NCBI GenBank assembly: GCA_964036045.1 | Contig: OZ038380.1 | Location: 64,526,591-64,590,590, forward strand | Source of the DNA: Eutreptiella sp. 'Long Island Sound 2002' | Lineage: Eukaryota > Euglenozoa > Euglenophyceae > Eutreptiales > Eutreptiaceae | Length of the DNA: 64,000 nt | Direction of reading: 5' to 3' | Part shown: in pieces, positions 57,435 to 64,000 of the stretch | How the letters are laid out: the number at the start of each line of letters is the position of its first letter | How positions within the stretch are numbered: position 1 is the stretch's first letter | Program-made: the position numbers and the translations under genes | The notes under the pieces: generated by a model | The model's input: the letters and a program-made list of their open reading frames with translations, nothing else | Database searches by the model: none | What the model was told of the DNA's origin: nothing

Positions 57435-57809
57435 CCCTGTCCAGCTAAGCGTCATCCGTTGAGTGGACATGTTTCATGTCTTACCAGTGATACTCTTTTT
57501 TTTGCTTGACACTCCGCATAACTTGTGGCAGGTGTGCATTATGAGCAATGCTGAAGGATGCGCCCCGTGCAACACCTCCAACGTATGTGCTCCTTTTGTT
57601 AGGAATACAACAACATTAGAAATGATTTCTTGAGTCATCAATTAGATTTGCAAGGCTTGTTTAGAGCGCTGAATGTCCGCCCGCGTAAACATATGGTACA
57701 ATGTGATCAAGTCAAGGGTGCCTGTAATGTCACTCCAGTACGGGCCCCTGCTTGATTCCTAAATTCTACCATCATTACCTGCCTTTGGAAGGGCAATGAA
57801 CTGCTCCTT

Positions 57810-57825
57810 GCGCGGGGCCCCGCGC
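57810..57825. repeat. Perfect palindrome GCGCGGGGCCCCGCGC at the duplication edge
   Basis: Flanked by further complementary CCTT and AAGG, so the hairpin has at least 10 bp per arm (CTCCTTGCGCGG...CCGCGCAAGGA). Confidence 0.9.
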
Positions 57826-58033
57826 AAGGAACAGTCAACTGCCCCAAGAAGTTCATTTTTTGGACCAATCAGGACCAAGAAAAGGGCAAAATTCCTTACA
57901 CAAGAGTTCTCTGGGTGTTTCAAAAATGGCCTGATTTTTTGCAAGCCAAAGAATGGTTCTTTTGGTGTCTTTTGAGGCCCTGTATTTTGGGCCCTTTCTG
58001 TCGTTTTATACCATGCAACTTGAGCCACCTAGA
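57826..58033. repeat. Hairpin-to-terminus repeat segment
   Basis: Runs from the palindrome to CCATGCAACTTGAGCCACCTAG (58011-58032). The same order, palindrome then terminus motif, occurs at 62806 to 62651 on the minus strand and 48277 to 47886 on the minus strand. Confidence 0.45.
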
Positions 58034-58270
58034 ATATACGTTCAGGTATATCTGCAGCGATGCGCCAGTCACTTCTCAGGTCGAACTTGATCTTCATAAT
58101 CTGCACGTCGGCGCTATACTCGACACGTTCCGCCGCATCAGTGACAGACAGTAGAGCATATACCTTCAGGTATATCCGCGGCGCCTCGCCACTCACTTCT
58201 CAGGTCGAACCTGATGTTCATGATCTGTCATTGGCTCATTCTTGTTCTCAGGTCGGCACTCAGCCCTCCT
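58034..58270. repeat. About 125-bp tandem duplication
   Basis: ATATACGTTCAGGTATATC (58033) and ATATACCTTCAGGTATATC (58157), each followed by CACTTCTCAGGTCGAAC and a CATGATCTG/CATAATCTG block. Confidence 0.75.
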
Positions 58271-58709
58271 TTTGGTGAACGTATCTTGCGTGATGCATTG
58301 ATCTCGTCACTGTGCGGCTTTCGGGTGTGCGTATCTGCGGCTTATGTTGCCTCTTCATGCTTGGTTTCAGACTGCTGCAGAAATGCTTGTGAAGCAATGA
58401 ACATGTTTCAAAAACAGTTTGTATCCATTTTCCTGCATGCACCAATTTTCTGTACCTGTGGTGTGCTGTTTAAAGTCGTTCAGTTCATCTGCCCTGACAA
58501 CGCAAAACATCGAAAAAACCACGCAGGAAGCGCGAGCGTGGCGCCGCGGCAGGGGCCTGCGGGACGTCGTTTGTTAAAACGTCGATTGTTAATAATTTTC
58601 CCTAAGTGTAACAAACAAACGATCGTTCAGTCGCTTATCCCAACCCTGGCGAACAGCTGCTTTTCTGGCTTGAGGCCCAGATCCCACGACACCTGTTAGG
58701 TGGGTGTTG
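58271..58709. other. No supported gene
   Basis: The 161-codon plus frame (58214-58699) contains no recognisable motif. Confidence 0.3.
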
Positions 58710-59275
58710 GGCAACAATGGAGCGTAAGGCAAGAACCCTCACCTATGAGGACTTGTCTGCACTTCTATTGGAGCTGGCGCTGGATAAGGAGAGTGACCAC
58801 CTATTGAACGCCTACCGCCCTGGAGGAGGTAACTCTGGGAACCATGGCCATGGGTACCAAGGACCTCGACCTGGCCAAGAGTAAACCCCCAAGAATGCTC
58901 GCCAGATGAGCAATGTCTAGGACCTGTTCTTCTGTGACGCCAGGAGCGAGAAGGGCGGCCTAGTGCAAGCCCCGGACTGCTACTAGCACGAGCGCTTGGG
59001 CGTCCAGGGCAAAAAACAGGAGACCAACAACGGCGGCAACGCCAAGATGCCAAAAGAACCATTGTAGTACCATCACCTGTGCCTTCTGTGGCAAGCGCAA
59101 GCACTACGAGTATGATTGCTATCACAAGCAGCGCTTGTCACCCAAGCTGAAGAGTGAGGTCCAGAATTGTGGCCCAGGTGGCAAAAGCAACAGTGACAAG
59201 GGCAGTGGTAAGTCCAAGGGCCGTGACAAAGGCCCGGAGCAAGGCAAGGGGGGGGGTAAGCGGAGGCCCTGACAG
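58710..59275 (+). pseudogene. LTR-retrotransposon gag remnant with CCHC zinc knuckle
   Basis: MERKARTLTYEDLSALLLEL starts at 58717; after several stops a frame near 59060-59270 reads CAFCGKRKHYEYDCYHKQ. C-x2-C-x4-H-x4-C is the nucleocapsid zinc knuckle, which binds packaged RNA. It is followed by a Gly/Lys/Ser-rich tail (KSNSDKGSGKSKGRDKG). Stops between the two parts show decay. Confidence 0.65.
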
Positions 59276-60045
59276 GAAGAATCAGGACAGGAACCAGGAC
59301 AGGTCCGGCGGAAACCCTGACCCTACACCAGGGAGGACAGATTATGAGCCCTCTGGAGGGCAGCCCAACGCGGAGCCTACGACCCGTTCCCAAACACAAG
59401 CAGAACAAGAACAAGAAGCAAAGCGTCGCAAAGAAGATGGGGAAGGGTCAAACCCCCACGAACGCTTCCGCTTCATATCTCAGCCCACGCAAAATGCACC
59501 TCCTGTTAGAAGGGGCAAACAAAAAAAAATGGCAACCCAAAAAACTATTTCCTTTGGACATTTACAACACCTATGAATCAGAGCCCACGAATAGAGAGGT
59601 TTTTCACGCAAATTGCTGGTTTTATTTAAGATTTTGTTTGTCAAAATAAAATATTATTTTGATTAATTTGAAGGGTCAGTATTGCCAATGTTGTTGTTTT
59701 TCTATTTCCAAAAACACAAGCACCTGCCCTTTCTAAATGCCCAGTCTCAAAAATGTGATTCTGTGAATCACCAGTACTAACAACTTTTGTGCTGCGAGAT
59801 AAATCGCTTTTTTCTGTCCCTCGTTGGGCGAGGCCTCACGCACTCAAGGTTGTGGAAACAATTGTGGACAGAACGCAACAAAAACATGACACAAAATCCA
59901 CTACATGCAAACACTGAAATAAAAGCTCGGCAAAAATATACAAGGTCCTAAGGGCATATAAATGTGTTCGCATCGAAGGCAAGTGCGGGAGACCTCGCGC
60001 ACACATGACTGGTAAAAGGGAGAAAACATCTGAGTTAATCATGAC
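59276..60045. other. Spacer with two hairpin palindromes
   Basis: Weak plus frame 59344-59649 (KHKQNKNKKQSVAKKMGKGQ), possibly the end of the gag remnant. Palindrome variants at 59826-59841 (GGGCGAGGCCTCACGC) and 59985-60000 (GCGGGAGACCTCGCGC). Confidence 0.4.
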
Positions 60046-63000
60046 CTACTTCTTCTTCGGTGCTGCCACCTCGGCACCCCTGGCATTCAGGCTTCTTGCG
60101 ACTGAACCTCCCCCACTCGGGGAGGCAACAGTACAAAAGGATGGCTGAGAACCAGAACGCGATGGCGGCTTGAACTCTGCACTTGCACTTGCAGCAGTCT
60201 TCGCTTTCTTCTTTGGCTAGTCCTTACCCGCATCATCGGGATTCGCATCAAAGTGAGAGGCAGGCGCCCGCTTCCGCTTCGGCTGGGTGTCCACTACTTG
60301 ATTGAGGTCCTTATTATACTCGTCCTCGTCGTCATCCTGATTGTCTGTTTCTTCCGCCTTGCTTGATTCCTTTCCTTTTTCTTTTGCCTGCTTTTTGCTA
60401 CTTGAGGGGATTCCTTTTCGTGCTGCAGTACCCCAAGTTAATACAATTTTGGAAGTCTTCTTCACCTTGGGCAGGTTGGGTGCAGGCTTTGGCGCAGTAG
60501 ACTCACAGTCGTCAACGGGGGCCTCAGACACAATCTGTTAGGGGGCGGCTTGTGCAGCTTGCTCCTTCTGGTGCCCTTCTTGACCTCGGTCGCTATCCAA
60601 AGCACAGCGTGGAATACGACGCAAAAGCCACTCTTCTTGACTATCCCAAGGTGCACCTGTCACTCCCTGCTCCACCTGATTATCCTCCAACATCTATCGC
60701 ATGACTATGGCATGCTGCAGAGCACCTCCAACGGCATTGCTAAGGTCCTTTTGCTTGATTGCAGACACAGCCAGAAACGTCAGTTTACTCCTCCCGTCCA
60801 ACATCGCAATATTCGCGGCCATGGCTGGCGTCTCATCCACAAGAGCCACTGCATCAATATTCACACAATCAACCAGACACTTGTCAAGGTACCACATAAC
60901 GTGAATCAGAGGCATGAAAACACCGAGGATCCTGTTCTGCATCTCTTCGAAACGTCCAGCGGAGTACGTCAGAAGGTTCGGCAACTGGAGATGCGATTAA
61001 GAAAGACGAAACGCTGAGACAGCAGTGCGCGAGGCCTCGGGCACTCAACGTCGTCAGAGACAGCGAACGCGGCACATTTACCTGCTTATCCCAGCAGCTT
61101 GTTGTTCCAATCCACATATTGTGCTCCTCAAACTGATACATGTTCGCTGTCACGGAACCGGACATCCAAGAGTATACCGGCAACCGGACATGATAGAAAG
61201 GCACTGCAGATGGATCCTTCTCCTTTTTGATACGCCACAGCCTCTGCATGTCTTGGCAAATACAGTACACCACATCAGTCTCGCCACAGAAAATCAGATT
61301 TTTATGCAACATCATCACATCTGACAGCCACTTAGGAATGAATCCTGCAGTGTCGTATTCCACGAAGAGGTCAGCGTTGACAACCCACGACTGGTAGTGC
61401 AACGCCCGGAAACGGGCTGGTGGTGTCTCTTCGATATCCCCAATACAGAATGCTATCAAGCTGCACTTGGCCCCATGGTTGTCCTGCTTGGAGACATTGA
61501 TCACTTCGCCAGTGCTGAACAGTGTCTGTGTTGTCGGTGCCGATGTTGGTGCCTCACCCTTCTTTTGCAAGGGTTTCCGCACGGACAGGGGCTGAGGTGA
61601 CGGAGGTGCTCCCTTGTCCCCAGTCCGCCACAGCGGTGCACCGGTCAATGTTTTCCGCTTTTGCCACGGCAACTGGTACTTTGAACTTTTTGCGTCTTCC
61701 CAATAACCCCAGTTTCCCAGACCAATTTTCATTTGCGACGTGCCAGGTGCTGCAACTTTTGCTGGAATCTTCGCATCGGCAGCTGTGTAGATGTGAAAAA
61801 ATTGCGGGTGAGTACACGAGCCCTCCCGCACTGAAGCTGCAAAGCCGCGCATACCTGCGGTTGGGTTGACGAAAACCTTATTGTCAGGATGGTCAAGGTG
61901 GAAAGTAACCCATTGTTCCGTAATCAACGCATCAATCTGGGACTGGCTACTGCGTATGGTCCAACCTTTCAGGTTCATATGCGCGCAGACCTTTTGCAAT
62001 CAACGTGGCAAATGCAGCCCCTTCAGCTTCTTGAAGGCATTACTAGTGATGTCCTTATTCCTGCTCTTACCATCGAGGTTCTTCATACCGCTCACCCCGT
62101 AGTTGCCGCAGTAGTATGCCAGGGAGAACACCTCCCTCAAGTGCTTGAATGCTGCCTCCTACGAAGAAAGAAGTGCAATACATTTACACCACGGGTCACT
62201 CTGGTCTCGCGCACTGCGACTGTGTGACGCAGCAACACATACAGTGTGCCCTGGTTCTTCCAACTGCTCAGGGGAAGCAAACACGGAGTTGGCAGCAGCC
62301 TGAACAACAGCAGTTTTGAACGGATCGAAATCTTGTGGTTCCCTTTCGCGCTTGTGGTCCTCAACGTACAGAAGCATGTTGTCTAGCGCCTCGGAAAGCT
62401 GAATCCACGTTACAGACTGGCTGCCAGCTTGCTGTAATCCTGCAACCTTGGCTCGGATCCTCGTACTTGAGAATGACAACATGGCAATATTCCTGCCAGT
62501 CCTCCAGTTTTTTGCCTTCTGCTAGCCGCATGTTCTGAATCGCCCTGCATGTCTCTGTCCCGTCTCGCCCATTCAGAACGTAGAGTGAGCCATCTGCAAC
62601 GCAAATCATGTACCACAGCACAGCAGAGAGAAGAAATGTTGTGGACCTTACTTAGGCGCCTCAAGTTGCAGGGTCAAAATCTGCCCAAAAGTGCCTCTCT
62701 GCGGCACTCCGAAAAAATAGTTTTTATGGCGGACCCGAAAACACAGCAACAAAAAATCAAGCAAAAATCAATCTATACGTTTTGTCCTGAGAATGACAAG
62801 GTTATGCGCGAGGCCTCGCGCAATGAACAGCATCGAAACAACATTTAAGGTACATACGAAATGACCAGGCTGCTTCAGTTCAGCGGCTGGAACCAGGGTA
62901 GTCATCTGCACAGCATCCACGATGGCAATCTTGAGATCATTGTACGTGTCAGGTAGGCTTCGCTGCCGCTGATCCTCCACACATCGAATGAGGTTATCTG

Positions 63001-64000
63001 CTGCCTCATACAGCGGTATAGGCTCAACGTCTTGTGTGTCCCCTTGTGCTTGTCCCGCCAGCTTTGCAAGGAAGGCTCACGGTGTATTAGGCTTCAAAAT
63101 ATCAGCGGTGCATGTAGTATGCCACTTCTGCAGATCCAGACACGCTGTTCGTCGCTTCTCCAGAAACTTCCCAACCGCTCCAACGCTGTGCTGTGCAGAT
63201 ACACACCAATAATCGCCATCTGCAAATATGAGACACGACCATGCGCGAGGGCTCATGCAACGAGAAGAACAAACAGTCGGTCTGTAACATACTGTTATCT
63301 TCCCAGAGAACGACGTGTAAGGGGCCTGTTGGCGGTGCTGCTTCAAGTGACTCAATACGCTTTTGCAGTAACTTCGCATCTTTCCGTCTCATCTGTCCCT
63401 TTGTCTTCTCCTGGTCGATTCTCACGTTGTCCAGCTCAATCTCCAGCTGCTTCCCATCCGGCGTCAGCCAGTCCTCGATGTCCGTACCCATTGTCAGGCC
63501 AGGATCTTGGGTTTCCTTCTTCTTCCGCCCCTTCTTTGGTGTTCAAGCCTCCGATTCCGATTTTTCAGGGTTATAGTCGATATCCTCCCAATCCACACCT
63601 GTTTTTTCGGCGGGGCTTGCCATTCTGCTATAAGAGGAAAGCCTGTTTTGCAAAAAACCAAAACAAATAAGAGGGTTAGAATTGTCGAGAATAATCCATG
63701 TGTAACGCCTTTTTAGCGGAAAAGGGTATGGTATGGTTCGGAATGCAAAACTGAGAGGTCATGCAACTGTTTTTTACTAACAACCTTGCGCGAGGCCTCG
63801 CGCAAGAGAGGCAGTGTAATAACCTCTTGTTTGGCGCTGTTTGCGCGAGGCCTCATGCATCACTGCATGGTCACCAATCTTCTTCAAGCATTTCGGATGG
63901 TGTCAGCCTCTCTCTGCTCCTCCAAGACACTGCGTTGGGGGATCAGCTCGAACAATTTCTCGTAAAACCAGCCTTAAGCGGCCCCTGCTGAGTCAGCACT
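60046..64000 (-). CDS. ParB/sulfiredoxin-fold-like multi-exon gene, right copy (5' end outside window)
   Basis: Same gene as 1-2605 but with its 3' part. From the right: exon with PKKGRKKK, IELDNVRID, LHVVLWED (to 63293); intron; GDYWCVSAQHSVGA exon; blocks YNDLKIAIVDAVQMTTL, LYVLNGRDGTETCRAI, VTWIQLSEALDNMLLYV, FKHLREVFSLAYYCGNYG; exon with IGLGNWGYWEDAKSSKYQ (61782-61082); last exon 60984-60046 with IHVMWYLDKCLVDCVNID, an acidic run and PKRKRAPASHF, ending PKKK and TAG. The last exon has TAG (60694-60696), TAA (60538-60540) and TAG (60217-60219) in frame. The fold is inferred from motif order only; DNA-binding or NTPase/nuclease activity cannot be claimed. Confidence 0.55.
60985..61081 (-). 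other. 97-nt introner-like intron with palindrome
   Basis: Donor GTAAATGT after AAGCAG; acceptor ATCTCCAG. Centre: GCCCGAGGCCTCGCGC (61027-61042). Joining makes WDKQ continue into LPNLLTYSAGRFEEM in frame. Confidence 0.7.
61783..61854 (-). other. 72-nt intron with degenerate hairpin
   Basis: Donor GTATGCGC, acceptor TACACAG; core GTGCGGGAGGGCTCGTGT. Frames on both sides (FVNPTA and AADAKIPAK) join. Confidence 0.65.
62159..62242 (-). other. 84-nt intron; donor half deleted in the left copy
   Basis: Donor GTATGTGTTGC after GGCACACT; acceptor CTTCGTAG. Core GTGCGCGAGACC. In the left copy the 83-bp gap removes the donor and 42 exon bases. Confidence 0.6.
62787..62857 (-). other. 71-nt introner-like segment with perfect palindrome
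   Basis: Starts GTATGTACC after CATTTC and ends ATTCTCAG; perfect GCGCGAGGCCTCGCGC at 62806-62821. Downstream sequence to about 62598 (TTGCGTTGCAG) is not open, so the true intron may be longer and this unit nested in it. Confidence 0.5.
63220..63292 (-). other. 73-nt introner-like intron
   Basis: Donor GTATGTTA, acceptor ATTTGCAG, core GCATGAGCCCTCGCGC (63243-63258). Phase 1; joins WEDN to NGDYWCVS. Confidence 0.7.
63788..63803. repeat. Perfect palindrome GCGCGAGGCCTCGCGC
   Basis: Equivalent to 2041-2056; a companion at 63843-63858 corresponds to 2096-2111. Confidence 0.85.

Larger units (their letters stand above)
49371..57819. repeat. 8449-bp tandem duplication, unit 2
   Basis: Copy of 40922-49370. 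Its right end keeps the full palindrome GCGCGGGGCCCCGCGC (57810-57825), whereas the unit-1 end holds only half. Confidence 0.95.
61659..64000. repeat. Long dispersed direct repeat, right copy
   Basis: Partner of 1-2253. Contains 83 bp (62202-62284) and 6 bp (near 62527) that the left copy lacks. Confidence 0.9.

Noticed and set aside
60481-60540. Splicing to remove the TAA at 60538
   Set aside because: CCTAACAG could be an acceptor, but no donor upstream gives the right phase.
1-64000. Circular molecule or terminal repeats
   Set aside because: The repeats at 1-2253 and 61659-64000 differ by indels and substitutions and are parts of a gene family, so they do not show circular closure.

Overview
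The window is eukaryotic nuclear DNA, most likely from a protist or alga. I cannot name the lineage. Signs: coding segments are broken by GT...AG introns of about 70-100 nt; there are interspersed and satellite repeats at every scale; transposable-element remnants are common (a BED zinc finger, a CCHC gag zinc knuckle, a Ulp1-like retroelement protease); and an internal block of TTAGGG telomere repeats is present. No bacterial operon, rRNA or convincing intact tRNA was seen. Most long open frames lie in GC-rich or 126-bp satellite DNA and are not genes.

Layout. 1-2605 (minus): part of a multi-exon gene with a ParB/sulfiredoxin-like motif, repeated at 60046-64000 in the same orientation. 2624-6186: a 2.8-kb intron-rich repeat headed by a 260-bp module; the repeat recurs at 13664-16463 and the module alone at 5928. 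6190-7865 (minus): remains of a second ParB-like paralog, cut by a GC-rich element (7869-about 11540) that encodes a broken Ulp1-like protease. 12776-13623 (minus): a third ParB-like paralog with five in-frame stops. 16470-18060 (minus): an array of duplicated Lys/Glu/Gln-rich exons, then an acidic-basic hypothetical gene (18101-19085). 19268-23150: satellites and minisatellites. 24900-26140: doubtful coding DNA. 26533-31107: a 5'-truncated GC-rich retroelement whose 5' end carries seven TTAGGG repeats, flanked by an 18-bp target-site duplication. 31881-32315: gag-like fragment. 33640-37781 (minus): decayed transposase-like gene. 37796-45171: a second, longer copy of the GC-rich retroelement in the opposite orientation, with a 126-bp satellite near its end. 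40922-57819: two tandem 8449-bp units. 57820-60045: repeat ends and a decayed gag.

Main themes. (1) A 16-bp palindrome, GCGCGAGGCCTCGCGC and variants, sits inside many short introns; this suggests an introner family still recognisable by its hairpin. (2) The junction of the 8449-bp duplication cuts one of these palindromes. (3) A retroelement insertion ends in telomere repeats exactly at its 5' truncation point. (4) Several conserved reading frames carry isolated in-frame stops without frame loss; decay or stop-codon decoding are both open.
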